Source: Azophilus sp965220425
Lineage (GTDB): Bacteria; Pseudomonadota; Gammaproteobacteria; Pseudomonadales; Azotimanducaceae
Direction: 5' to 3'
Length of the DNA: 64,000 nucleotides
NCBI GenBank assembly: GCA_965220425.1
Contig: OZ244830.1
Coordinates: forward strand, 5,208,001 to 5,272,000
Positions 1 to 7,496 of the stretch are shown here, piece after piece. The first letter of the stretch is position 1, and each line of letters opens with the position of its first letter. The position numbers and the translations under genes were made by a program. The notes beneath the pieces are model-generated. The model was not told where the DNA came from and ran no database searches. It saw only the letters and a program-made list of their open reading frames with translations.

Positions 1-1
1 G

Positions 2-1288
2 CATGACCATCGCCATATTCGTGATGCACTCGAAGAAACGCGCGAGGTTCTGGCATCTGATTCCGCAACTGCACTGTTTGAACCGGCATTCAGGCATCAG
101 AGGGTCCTGGTTCGCGTCGACATTCTCGAGCGCCTGCCGGCGGGCGGCTGGGGCCTGATCGAAGTCAAGTCGACCACCCGGCTCAAGGACACTTTTGTTC
201 TCGATGCCGCCATTCAACTCTGGGTGTTGCGCGGGTCCGGGTTGGATGTGAGAGAGGCGGGCGTGCTTACTCTCAATCGGGAATGTATCTATGCAGGTGG
301 TGAGCACGACTTGAACGCGCTGTTCGAGCTACATCCCGTACTGGAACCCGCGACAGCACTACTTGAGTCCATCGGCGCAGGGGTGTCCGAGATGCAGGCC
401 ATGCTCTCCATGCCGCAAGCACCCGACATCCACCCCGGCGACCATTGCTTTTCGCCCTATACCTGTCCGTTCTACACGCACTGCACCCGGGATTTCGAGT
501 ACGCCGACCACGGTATCGACGAGTTGCCGTGGCTGAGTGCCGCACGCAGGGAGCAACTCGAAGCGGCGGATGTCAGTGAGATCCGCGATATTCCGGAAGA
601 ATTCGCACTCAATCGATTACAGCGAATCGTTCGTCAGGCCGTGCTCGAAGGTAATGGCCTCGTGCATGGAGACCTTCATGAACAGATGGCTCGGATCAAA
701 TCACCCGTGCACTACCTGGATTTCGAAACGTTCGCCCCGGCAATCCCGCGCTTCATCGGCACTCGGCCATACGATGCGATTCCCTTCCTATTCTCAGTGC
801 ACATTGAGCGTGACGGCCAATCGCCGGAGCACATCGACTATCTGCACGAAGGCAGCGACGACCCGCGACCGCAACTCGCGGAACGGCTGATTGACGCGCT
901 GGGGCAGCAGGGAAGCATCTGCACCTATTCGGGCTATGAACGGCAGGTGCTGCGCGGCCTTGCCGCGGCTTTGCCTGAAAAGGCGGCGGCGCTCGGCGCG
1001 ATTGAGGCACGCCTCTTCGACCTGCTTCCGATCCTACGAAACAACTACTATCACCCGGAGTTCCGTGGTTCGTTTTCGATCAAGAACGTGCTTCCGGCGA
1101 TGGCGCCCGCGTCCGGCTATGACGACCTCTCCATAACCGACGGGCAGACAGCGGCGGTTCACTACGCGCAGGCGCTCGACAGCGCCGACACGGCAGAACG
1201 CCGGCAAACGTTCGAGGATCTGCGCGCCTATTGCGAAAGGGATACGCTGGCCATGGTCGAGCTTCGCGAGGCACTGGCAGCGCTTTAG
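2..1288 (+). CDS. DUF2779 family nuclease (5' end outside window)
   Basis: The frame is open from the first complete codon (base 2) to TAG at 1286-1288, so the N-terminus is missing. A RecB/Cas4-like PD-(D/E)XK core is visible at bases 108-175: RVDIL followed by LIEVKSTT, giving the D, E and K of the active site. A cysteine cluster follows at about 444-485 (CFSPYTCPFYTHC), like the 4Fe-4S ligands of Cas4/AddB nucleases. The C-terminal DUF2779 part begins with YLDFETFAP near 714, the DxE signature of a DnaQ/RNase-H-like exonuclease fold. Role inferred: DNA processing or defence nuclease. It is followed by a fragment of a UvrD-type helicase. Domain assignment is firm; physiological role is unknown. 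Confidence 0.8.
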   Translation, partial: HDHRHIRDALEETREVLASDSATALFEPAFRHQRVLVRVDILERLPAGGWGLIEVKSTTRLKDTFVLDAAIQLWVLRGSGLDVREAGVLTLNRECIYAGGEHDLNALFELHPVLEPATALLESIGAGVSEMQAMLSMPQAPDIHPGDHCFSPYTCPFYTHCTRDFEYADHGIDELPWLSAARREQLEAADVSEIRDIPEEFALNRLQRIVRQAVLEGNGLVHGDLHEQMARIKSPVHYLDFETFAPAIPRFIGTRPYDAIPFLFSVHIERDGQSPEHIDYLHEGSDDPRPQLAERLIDALGQQGSICTYSGYERQVLRGLAAALPEKAAALGAIEARLFDLLPILRNNYYHPEFRGSFSIKNVLPAMAPASGYDDLSITDGQTAAVHYAQALDSADTAERRQTFEDLRAYCERDTLAMVELREALAAL

Positions 1289-1442
1289 CCCCGCGCGCCA
1301 ACCGAAACGCCTTGCGGTTTGCCGTTTCTCGCCTCCACGCATGATATCGAGCGGACCGCCGCACCATGCACGTTGTCCTTCAAGGTCCCGTTCACCGGGC
1401 AAAGGAACTGGAGCACCGATTTTCCCCAAAACGGAGGATTAA

Positions 1443-1634
1443 AAGGACGACCAGTCGGCAATCCCGCGTGTAGCAGATGCGCCCAGGGAGCTGACGGGAG
1501 AGGAACGGGAAGCCCGCCAACTCGACCTCGATCGCCTGTACGTAGGCATGACCCGCGCCAAGGAACGGTTGTGCCTCATCGCAGACGAATCGCCCTGCCC
1601 GGAAATTGAACGTGCCCGCAACCTGATGGACTGA
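1443..1634 (+). pseudogene. C-terminal remnant of a UvrD/PcrA-type helicase
   Basis: A stop-to-stop frame of about 63 codons ends in TGA at 1632-1634. It encodes RLYVGMTRAKERLCL, the motif VI region of UvrD/Rep/PcrA superfamily 1 helicases, preceded by the typical acidic EEREARQLDLD stretch. There is no start codon with a ribosome site, and the other helicase motifs are absent. It is therefore a truncated leftover and not a working gene. Its position just after a DUF2779 nuclease suggests that a helicase-nuclease locus was partly deleted. Confidence 0.7.
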
Positions 1635-1972
1635 TTGCTTGTTGAACGACTATCGCCGGGTGCTGCAATGCCGGTCACTGACATCGGGTGGGCGTATCCG
1701 GAAGCGGCATACGACGATTTGCGCTGTGCCGCTGTCGCTCAGGCAGCTTTGAACCCTGGCGCTTGTGCGGCTTGCACAGAAGGCAACCGCCTCTTGTCGA
1801 CTTGGGACCCTTCCGTTTGTGATGCGCCACTTGCGACTCTCCAATTTGAAGTTGACGACGCGGTCCGCAACGCTAACGGTCGTCTACGACAAATTTGGTC
1901 GCACAATTCTTCGAGAGAATTGATTCAACCCATCCATTGCCCTCGACGTCTCGTCCCGGTTGTCGCGGCCGG

Positions 1973-2143
1973 TCAAAAATCCATTGGCCGGCCGAGTTCA
2001 GCCAACACGCCGTCCCGTTGCTCGACGAGTATGGTATCCAGATCACCGAGCATGCCGCCCACCATGTCATAAGCCCTCCGCATTTCCGCCGTTGGTTGAC
2101 CCCGCGAGAAGCCACGAGTGTGCTTGGGAATTTGACGACTCAC
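1973..2143 (-). CDS. Small hypothetical ORF, 56 residues
   Basis: A short frame starting at GTG (2143) and ending at TGA (1973-1975). The product is hydrophilic and acidic toward its end (for example MVGGMLGDLDTILVEQ). I recognise no domain. It ends 12 bases short of the left boundary of the duplicated vapBC block, so it could be a fragment cut by that rearrangement. No clear ribosome binding site. The remaining sequence from 1635 to 1972 shows no other coding signal. Confidence 0.25.
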   Translation of the reverse strand: MSRQIPKHTRGFSRGQPTAEMRRAYDMVGGMLGDLDTILVEQRDGVLAELGRPMDF

Positions 2144-2213
2144 GGAGTCCGATGTGCGCCGGCAGCAGGGCGTCTTCGCAACGGCGTGTTGTGTTTCCGG
2201 GTGAGGTTCTGCC

Positions 2214-2621
2214 TCATTCGGTTGACTTGGCCAGCCAGTTCTCGGTCACGAGATCCGGGACCCTGCCGAATTCCCTCTCGTTGTTCGTCACGAGGGTTGC
2301 GCCGACGCTCCGGGCGTGGCCGGCAATCAACAGGTCGTTCGCGCCGATCAGGCGGCCGGGTCGCGAGAGCGCATGACGAATGTCGCCGTAGTGGACACCT
2401 GCCTCGGTGTCGAATGGCAGAATGTCGAGGTCGAGGCAGAAGGCGTCGAGTTCCCGGGAGTTTCGTTCGGCCCGCGTCGAATGTGCGACACCGAAACACA
2501 GCTCCGCGTAGGTGATCGAGGATATGCAGATATCCCCTGCGTTCGCCTCGAACTTTTCTTTCAGGGCCGCATCGCGTTCATTGATGAGATAGATGCACAG
2601 GTCCGTATCCAGCATGAACAT
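2214..2621 (-). CDS. vapC: VapC-type PIN-domain toxin (copy 1)
   Basis: A 135-residue PIN-domain ribonuclease, toxin of a type II toxin-antitoxin pair; VapC proteins cut tRNA or rRNA. It starts MFMLDTDLCIYLI, with the first catalytic Asp at residues 5-7. TYAELCFG gives the Glu, and GANDLLIAGHA gives the third Asp, followed by LVTNNEREFGRVPD, the usual last motif (NN, F). The length is normal for the family. The ATG overlaps the stop of vapB (TGATG), so the two are translationally coupled. The protein is identical to copy 2. Confidence 0.93.
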   Translation of the reverse strand: MFMLDTDLCIYLINERDAALKEKFEANAGDICISSITYAELCFGVAHSTRAERNSRELDAFCLDLDILPFDTEAGVHYGDIRHALSRPGRLIGANDLLIAGHARSVGATLVTNNEREFGRVPDLVTENWLAKSTE

Positions 2622-2863
2622 CAGGGCATCTCGTCGCGCTCATCGAGGTTTGGCTGGTCGCGGGGCGGGAGGCAGCCGCGGGACCTGGAGTCGAAATAGG
2701 CGCCCCAGTCCTTGCCCCGTGGCCTTAATGTCAGTTGATCGCCTTCCTTGATGACCTCGACCTCTGACGTATTGAACCGGCACGCCGCCGGCAGCCGCAC
2801 CGCCTGGCTGCGTCCGCTCCAGAATACTTTGGCGACACCTCTGTAGTCGGGCGCCTTGCTCAT
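2621..2863 (-). CDS. vapB: VapB-type antitoxin (copy 1)
   Basis: An 80-residue antitoxin of the SpoVT/AbrB (MazE-like) swapped-hairpin family. It shows the diagnostic VFWSGRSQAVRLP motif near residues 13-25, followed by a basic and acidic C-terminal tail (PRDQPNLDERDE) that would wrap the toxin. ATG at 2861-2863 is chosen because AGGAG lies just upstream and copy 2 has the same start. The frame is open further upstream here, but that extension is outside the duplicated block and is not conserved. VapB-VapC complexes normally repress their own promoter. Confidence 0.92.
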   Translation of the reverse strand: MSKAPDYRGVAKVFWSGRSQAVRLPAACRFNTSEVEVIKEGDQLTLRPRGKDWGAYFDSRSRGCLPPRDQPNLDERDEMP

Positions 2864-3004
2864 GTCGCGCTCCTCGGGATAGATCGGGCCATAGTATCCA
2901 TCGAGCGCCGCGAAGAGGCGATATCTCACATAACCAATCTGGATTCCGAGCGAAACTGTCGTAAGCCAAAGGGGCCGCCTGAACGAAAGGTGTTCACGTG
3001 GCAC

Positions 3005-3033
3005 TTGACATCATTCCATCGATGGAATATGAA
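3005..3033 (+). promoter_or_regulatory. Consensus-like promoter with palindromic operator in the spacer
   Basis: TTGACA (3005-3010), a 17-base spacer and TATGAA (3028-3033) match a sigma-70 promoter closely. The spacer and the first -10 base contain the perfect palindrome ATTCCATCGATGGAAT (3013-3028), ideally placed for autorepression by the HigA-like regulator at 3397. Oddly, the ATG at 3029 lies inside the -10 box. A transcript from here would start near 3040 and lack that start codon. Confidence 0.55.
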
Positions 3034-3400
3034 CGAAGTGGATTGGCCAGTCGAATATACCGACGAGTTCGGCACATGGTGGGCGCAACTATAGGAACGC
3101 CAGCAAGACGACTTGACGGCAATAGTGGAATTGCTGATGGAACACGGCCCGACGTTGCCGTTTCCATATTCGTCCGACATTGCGGGTTCCCGACATGGCC
3201 GGATGCGTGAACTTCGGATTCAGAGCGGCGGTAAGCCCATTCGCGTTTTCTACGCATTCGATCCGAGGCAGCATGCGATCTTGCTGGTCGGCGGAGACAA
3301 GACGGGCGATGCCCGGTTCTACAGGCGCTTTGTGCCGTTGGCGGACAGGCTTTACGACGATCATTTGGAAGAACTGAGGCAAGAGGGACTGATCGAATGA
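3029..3400 (+). pseudogene. RelE/HigB-family toxin gene interrupted by an in-frame TAG
   Basis: One frame reads MNEVDWPVEYTDEFGTWWAQL, then TAG (3092-3094), then ERQQDDLTAIVELLMEHG and onward to a complete RelE/HigB-like C-terminus (MRELRIQ, RVFYAFDP, LLVGGDKTG, FYRRFVPLADRLYDDH). Everything except codon 22 looks intact, and family members typically have Ser or Thr at this point, one base from TAG. The stop TGA overlaps the antitoxin ATG (ATGA, 3397-3400), the usual toxin-first HigBA layout. A truncated product could begin at TTG 3113. Either a recently killed toxin or an amber-dependent one. Confidence 0.75.
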
Positions 3401-3717
3401 GCGGACACCGGCCATTCAATGACCTGACGAAGGATTTCTCGCCTGTGCGCCGCGAGCGCATTGACAACAGAAAGGCGGAACTTCGCGCAGCCATGGCCCT
3501 GCACGAACTCCGACGCGCGCAGGAGATGACGCAACAGGCATTGGGCAGGGCACTGAACGTCAACCAGCCCGCCGTTGCCAAGCTCGAGCGCCGCGCGGAT
3601 ATGTATGTGTCGAACCTGCGCTCCTACATCCAGGCACTGGGCGGGAAGCTGACCATCGTTGCCCGGTTCCCGCAGGGTGATGTGGAAATCACAAACTTCT
3701 CCGACGCCCACGAGTGA
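3397..3717 (+). CDS. XRE-family antitoxin (HigA-like)
   Basis: A 106-residue helix-turn-helix protein and probable antitoxin of the preceding RelE/HigB-like gene. The HTH spans about residues 37-80 (AMALHELRRAQEMTQQALG, then LNVNQPAVAKLERR). The C-terminus ends in the TIVARFPQGDVEITNF pattern typical of antitoxins of this toxin family. The ATG overlaps the toxin stop by four bases. It is intact although the toxin is interrupted, so it may act as an orphan antidote or repressor. It probably binds the palindrome at 3013-3028. Confidence 0.88.
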   Translation: MSGHRPFNDLTKDFSPVRRERIDNRKAELRAAMALHELRRAQEMTQQALGRALNVNQPAVAKLERRADMYVSNLRSYIQALGGKLTIVARFPQGDVEITNFSDAHE

Positions 3718-3718
3718 A

Positions 3719-3742
3719 CGCCCGAGTAGCCTTCGAAGGCGG
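3719..3742 (+). repeat. 24-bp sequence shared with the end of the second antitoxin gene
   Basis: CGCCCGAGTAGCC followed by (T/G)CGAAGGCGG occurs here, just after the antitoxin stop, and again at 10121-10144 with one mismatch. There it overlaps the last codons of the second HigA-like gene. The rest of 3743-3912 shows no gene. Confidence 0.5.
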
Positions 3743-3970
3743 TCTCGAGGCCATAGGCGCCCCGCTCGATGGGAGAAGTGGACCCCAACCTTCGAACAAC
3801 TCGGCAGCAGAAATAAGGTGTAGTCGGTTACTTAGTGATTGATGCTGCCGTTGTTTCTGGTGACCGGTTTTTGCCGCTGACGCCTCATAATTAACCCTCG
3901 CCCGAGGCGGTCGCGCCGGCAGCAGGGCGTCTTCGCAACGGCGTGTTGTGTTTCCGGGTGAGGTTCTGCC

Positions 3971-4378
3971 TCATTCGGTTGACTTGGCCAGCCAGTTCTC
4001 GGTCACGAGGTCCGGGACCCTGCCGAATTCCCTCTCGTTGTTCGTCACGAGGGTTGCGCCGACGCTCCGGGCGTGGCCGGCAATCAACAGGTCGTTCGCG
4101 CCAATCAGGCGGCCGGGTCGCGAGAGCGCATGACGAATGTCGCCGTAGTGGACACCTGCCTCGGTGTCGAATGGCAGAATGTCGAGGTCGAGGCAGAAGG
4201 CGTCGAGTTCCCGGGAGTTTCGTTCGGCCCGCGTCGAATGTGCGACACCGAAACACAGCTCCGCGTAGGTGATCGAGGATATGCAGATATCCCCTGCGTT
4301 CGCCTCGAACTTTTCTTTCAGGGCCGCATCGCGTTCATTGATGAGATAGATGCACAGGTCCGTATCCAGCATGAACAT
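3971..4378 (-). CDS. vapC: VapC-type PIN-domain toxin (copy 2)
   Basis: Identical in protein sequence (135 residues) to the product at 2214-2621, with the same PIN-domain acidic residues (D5/D7, the Glu in TYAEL, the Asp in GANDLL). Two silent base differences separate the two genes. It overlaps vapB copy 2 by one base. Because the copies are identical, antitoxin from either module should neutralise both. Confidence 0.93.
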   Translation of the reverse strand: MFMLDTDLCIYLINERDAALKEKFEANAGDICISSITYAELCFGVAHSTRAERNSRELDAFCLDLDILPFDTEAGVHYGDIRHALSRPGRLIGANDLLIAGHARSVGATLVTNNEREFGRVPDLVTENWLAKSTE

Positions 4379-4620
4379 CAGGGCATCTCGTCGCGCTCAT
4401 CGAGGTTTGGCTGGTCGCGGGGCGGGAGGCAGCCGCGGGACCTGGAGTCGAAATAGGCGCCCCAGTCCTTGCCCCGTGGCCTTAATGTCAGTTGATCGCC
4501 TTCCTTGATGACCTCGACCTCTGACGTATTGAACCGGCACGCCGCCGGCAGCCGCACCGCCTGGCTGCGTCCGCTCCAGAATACTTTGGCGACACCTCTG
4601 TAGTCGGGCGCCTTGCTCAT
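4378..4620 (-). CDS. vapB: VapB-type antitoxin (copy 2)
   Basis: An 80-residue SpoVT/AbrB-type antitoxin identical to copy 1. ATG at 4618-4620 has AGGAG upstream. The upstream DNA beyond 4657 differs from copy 1. Here TTGATA and TACTAT spaced by 16 bases (minus strand, about 4650-4677) could serve as a promoter, next to AT-rich direct repeats (GATATATCA, GATATATATCA). The two copies may therefore be expressed differently. Confidence 0.92.
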   Translation of the reverse strand: MSKAPDYRGVAKVFWSGRSQAVRLPAACRFNTSEVEVIKEGDQLTLRPRGKDWGAYFDSRSRGCLPPRDQPNLDERDEMP

Positions 4621-4683
4621 GTCGCGCTCCTCGGGATGGATCGGGCCATAGTATCCAGCGGTTGCGATATATCAAGATATATA

Positions 4684-4905
4684 TCAACAGCCTTGAGCCG
4701 GGGAGCGCGAGGGGGGCAACCCCTCGCAAGAAATCGAGTCGATTGGATGCGGATCGTATTTCGGCAGATACCAGATCGGCGACGACCAGGCGCGTTCCGG
4801 CATGGTTCTGGTAATGCCCTCCCTGGGTTCCACTCCCGCGCGCAGGTCATCCCAGGTCATGGGTGGCAGCGGCTGGTCTGGCTTTGGTTTGTCGGGTTCG
4901 CGCAT
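4684..4905 (-). pseudogene. C-terminal remnant resembling a DUF3604 protein, capped by a REP-like repeat
   Basis: The frame from MREPDKPKPDQPLPPMTWDD contains PERAWSSPIWYLP, which resembles the very end of DUF3604 proteins (typically ERAWSSPIWYTP). The rest of such a protein (over 500 residues) is missing. The last residues before the stop (GLPPSRSPAQG) come from a palindromic repeat unit at 4695-4727. Weak assignment from one motif; no catalytic region is present. This is the only content I see between 4658 and 5012. Confidence 0.35.
4695..4727 (-). repeat. REP-like palindromic repeat, single copy
   Basis: On the minus strand this reads GCGAGGGG-TTGCC-CCCCTCGC followed by GCTCCCCGGCTC. It is the same unit found at 26222-26261 and, in four tandem copies, inside the halogenase gene (55422-55601). 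Arms GCGAGGGG and CCCCTCGC form a hairpin. Confidence 0.75.
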
Positions 4906-5012
4906 CGTCGTGGCGCTCGGCCATGAACGCGGCCTTCGCCACCGTGGACGGGTTCGTCGGAGCAACGTTCGAGACGGGCTGATCGTTCGCGTGACACGGC
5001 ACCCCCGAGGCG

Positions 5013-6416
5013 TCAGTCACTCCACACCTTTTCCCAGGCGTCGAATTCCGATGGCGTGATCCGGTAGCGGGCGAAGTTACCTGCGTGCAGGCCCAACAAT
5101 TCCCACTCGGCGATCTGGCGAAACCGGTCTCGTTCGGGGTCGTCGATTTGCCTGGCCGCCCAATCCCGAACGTGGGAGCCGGCCTGACGCTTGTCCATGC
5201 ATTGGCGAACGATCATGCCGACCAACTCGCGCAACGCGGCCCGGTGCCGCATCCGAAATGGATCGGGCTCGCCGAGCGATTGGCGGACGGCACCGTAGAG
5301 CGCCGCGGAACGTTGGTATGCCCACAGAAAGACATCCCGGAGCAGTTCCGTACGCTTGAGTTCGTATACGCCCAGGATGGCTTCGGTGTAGAGGGCACTG
5401 GGCACATCGTCGAAGGACAAGGGCGCCAGGTTCGCCCGGATCAGCGGAATGTTCGCCGCGAGTCGCGACACACGCTTGTTGACATCGTCGAACGGCTGCA
5501 GATAGGGCAACTGGGCCATCGCGAAGAGAGCCTGCTCGAACGGGTCTTCGATACGTCCCGCGGTGGCGAGAACGCGGTCGAATCGTTCCTCGATGAGTTG
5601 CGGTATCTCCAGGGGGTGGAACACCGACCCGCCAATGCCCACGCGCCCCCGGCGCAGGCGCCCCGGCGCCTGCGGATTGTCGAGCAGACCGTCCGCCAGC
5701 GCCGCGTGAAGGTTGAGCAGCGTGTAACGATTGAAGCCGATCTCCCCTGCGGACTCCACGAGAAATTCGATGGCATCCTTGTGGTTGAGGATCATCTGCG
5801 CTTCCCGGCGGTCTTTACCGTCCCCCTCTTCCCCGGCCTCGATCAGGCGATGCGTCTCGAGCAGCGAATAGGTGTTGCCCTCGAGACGGCTCGAGTTCCA
5901 GGACAGGGGGATCAGGAGCCTGCTCAGCAAGTTCCTGGCATAGGTGCCGGCCGGCTGATCGACCCACTCGAGCGTGCCGACCTCGCGCAGCCGAGCGCGC
6001 TCTTCCCGCGAGAGATAGAAGGACTCGTTGGGCCGGTAGGAATCGAGGAAGGCGACGTCGTAGCCCACCGGGCTGCGGGCCTGCACCGGCCGGCGGACGT
6101 ATTCGCGAATCCCCGCCCCCGCGTCCGACAGCGGCGGCAGCACAATGCCAGTCGCGGCGCCCGCCGAGAATTCGAAAGACGCCGGCGAAACCGACGCGGC
6201 AATGGCGCCCGGCGCCCGATACTGTGCCCAGCGGCCCGACCCCGCCATGACCAGGCGCCCGTCGTCAACCAGGGCCTTGAGTCGATATTGCAGCGTCCGG
6301 CGCGGCAGGTCGGCCGGCAGAGAGTCCGCTACCTCCCCCGCGGTCACCCCATCCGGATGCCGTCGAGCCGCCTCCATAATCGCCTGCAGGCTCTCTTCGG
6401 GAATTCGCCGTGCCAA
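5013..6416 (-). CDS. Fic-domain protein with an altered catalytic motif and N-terminal winged helix
   Basis: A 467-residue protein. Residues 1-70 form a winged-helix DNA-binding domain (VTAGEVADSL, RRTLQYRLKALVDDGRLV). The inhibitory-helix motif of class II Fic proteins is present near residue 175 (NSSRLEGN). The Fic core loop near residue 306 reads QPFDDVNKRVSR where the AMP-transfer motif is HPFx(D/E)GNGRxxR, so the general-base His is Gln and the first Gly is Val. This could be a non-AMPylating subgroup or use different chemistry. TTG at 6414-6416 is used because a stop closes the frame upstream and CGGGG precedes it. Phased repeats at 6448-6496 lie upstream, and the HTH suggests autoregulation. 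Confidence 0.85.
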   Translation of the reverse strand: MARRIPEESLQAIMEAARRHPDGVTAGEVADSLPADLPRRTLQYRLKALVDDGRLVMAGSGRWAQYRAPGAIAASVSPASFEFSAGAATGIVLPPLSDAGAGIREYVRRPVQARSPVGYDVAFLDSYRPNESFYLSREERARLREVGTLEWVDQPAGTYARNLLSRLLIPLSWNSSRLEGNTYSLLETHRLIEAGEEGDGKDRREAQMILNHKDAIEFLVESAGEIGFNRYTLLNLHAALADGLLDNPQAPGRLRRGRVGIGGSVFHPLEIPQLIEERFDRVLATAGRIEDPFEQALFAMAQLPYLQPFDDVNKRVSRLAANIPLIRANLAPLSFDDVPSALYTEAILGVYELKRTELLRDVFLWAYQRSAALYGAVRQSLGEPDPFRMRHRAALRELVGMIVRQCMDKRQAGSHVRDWAARQIDDPERDRFRQIAEWELLGLHAGNFARYRITPSEFDAWEKVWSD

Positions 6417-6447
6417 CGTGATGCCCCGTAAATTGCGTTTATCTTGA

Positions 6448-6511
6448 TATACGCAAGTTTAGCGCCATATACGCAATAAATGTACCGTATGCGCAAGTAT
6501 AGTTGCGCGTA
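6448..6511. promoter_or_regulatory. Three TAT(A/G)CGCAA repeats at exact 20-bp spacing
   Basis: TATACGCAA (6448-6456), TATACGCAA (6468-6476) and TATGCGCAA (6488-6496) lie exactly 20 bases apart. An inverted relative, TTGCGCGTA, follows at 6503-6511. Twenty bases is about two helical turns, so bound proteins would align on one face of the DNA. The array is 32 bases upstream of the fic start and 77 bases upstream of the divergent oxidoreductase gene. The winged-helix domain of the Fic protein is the obvious candidate ligand. Confidence 0.65.
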
Positions 6512-6587
6512 GTGCACACTTTGACGATCACCACAGCCGGGAGGACGTTAGAATCGCGCGCTGGCGAATCGATGGGACGCAATTTCG

Positions 6588-7460
6588 ATGAAAGTGGGAT
6601 TCTTCGGGTTCAACAACGGGCCGCTCGCAGACCCGGATGCGATGGAGCGTGCGCTGCGGGCCATGGAGGACGCCGGCTTCGAATCGGCCTGGACCGGCGA
6701 GCATGTGGTGCTGATCGATCCCCAGGAACCGCCGTCGCCCGTGCCTCCCGAATTCCCGATGCTCGACACGGTGGCGGCCCTGAGCTTTGCGGCGGCGGTG
6801 ACGGAGCGATTGCGCATTGCCTCCGGCATCATCCTGCTCGCCCAGCGCAACCCGGTGGTGCTGGCCAAGGAGCTGGCCGGCATCGATCGCCTGTCGAAGG
6901 GACGCCTCATCTTCGGGGTGGGTGTGGGCTACGTGGAGCGGGAGTTCGACGTGGTCGGCGTGCCCTACGCGGAGCGGGGCGCCCGGGTGAGCGAGCACAT
7001 CGAAGCCATCCGCACGCTCTGGACCCAGGATCGACCCGCATTCGACGGACGTTTCACCCGCATCGCAGGCGTTCAGCAGAAGCCGATGCCGGTGCAGCGG
7101 CCCCATCCGCCCATCGTCATCGGCGGCATGTCGCGGCCCGCCTACCGGCGAGCGGTACGCCAGGGCAACGGCTGGTACGGCTTCGCGCAGACCGTGGAGG
7201 CCGCCGCCGCGTCCATCGCAGGATTAAAGCAGGCCGCCGCGGCCGTGGAACGGCCGGAGGAGCTCGGCGAACTCGAGATCACGGTCACTCCGCCCGGGCC
7301 GGTGGATCGCGATATCCTGAAACGGTACGAAGACCTGGGCGTATCGCGCCTCGCGCTTTTGCCCCCACGCCTCGATTCGAGCGGTAGCGCAGGCGATGGC
7401 GCGGTGCGGTTCGTGGAGGAAACCGCTCGCCGGCTGGGGCTCGGGCGTGGCGTGCGCTGA
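6588..7460 (+). CDS. LLM-class (luciferase-like) F420-dependent-type oxidoreductase
   Basis: A 290-residue TIM-barrel protein of the bacterial luciferase superfamily: MKVGFFGFNNGPL start, FESAWTGEHVVL, ASGIILLAQRNPVVLAKELA, LSKGRLIFGVGVGYVEREFD, and PPIVIGGMSRPAYRRAV for the flavin/F420 phosphate region. The pattern fits the LLM class F420-dependent subfamily, although FMN cannot be excluded from sequence. Substrate unknown. It stands between a Fic gene and the DUF4143 ATPase with no functional partner. ATG 6588 agrees with the family N-terminus. A vapC fragment follows its 3' end. Confidence 0.85.
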   Translation: MKVGFFGFNNGPLADPDAMERALRAMEDAGFESAWTGEHVVLIDPQEPPSPVPPEFPMLDTVAALSFAAAVTERLRIASGIILLAQRNPVVLAKELAGIDRLSKGRLIFGVGVGYVEREFDVVGVPYAERGARVSEHIEAIRTLWTQDRPAFDGRFTRIAGVQQKPMPVQRPHPPIVIGGMSRPAYRRAVRQGNGWYGFAQTVEAAAASIAGLKQAAAAVERPEELGELEITVTPPGPVDRDILKRYEDLGVSRLALLPPRLDSSGSAGDGAVRFVEETARRLGLGRGVR

Positions 7461-7496
7461 TCTTCTCGAAGGACAAGACCAAGTGGCTGAACATCG

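Larger units (their letters stand above)
2156..2900. repeat. vapBC duplication, left copy (745 bp)
   Basis: This block is repeated in the same orientation at 3913-4657, offset 1,757 bases. Comparing by eye I find three mismatches (near 2252, 2344 and 2881). The repeat begins 58 bases downstream of the vapC stop and ends about 37 bases upstream of the vapB start, so it carries one whole module plus part of its leader. Confidence 0.9.
3913..4657. repeat. vapBC duplication, right copy (745 bp)
   Basis: Direct repeat of 2156-2900. With the left copy it brackets the 1,012-bp segment carrying the HigBA-like locus. Recombination between the two copies would delete that segment and leave one vapBC. 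Confidence 0.9.

Noticed and set aside
1635..2072. 145-codon plus-strand frame after the UvrD remnant
   Set aside because: The composition is Cys- and Arg-rich without domain-like patterning, there is no ribosome site, and it overlaps a better minus-strand small frame.
5085..6431. Long open frames opposite real genes (also 10207-11208, 19313-20410, 36014-37135 and 59535-61367)
   Set aside because: They are shadows produced by GC-rich codon usage on the other strand; they show no domains, and the opposite frames have clear family motifs.
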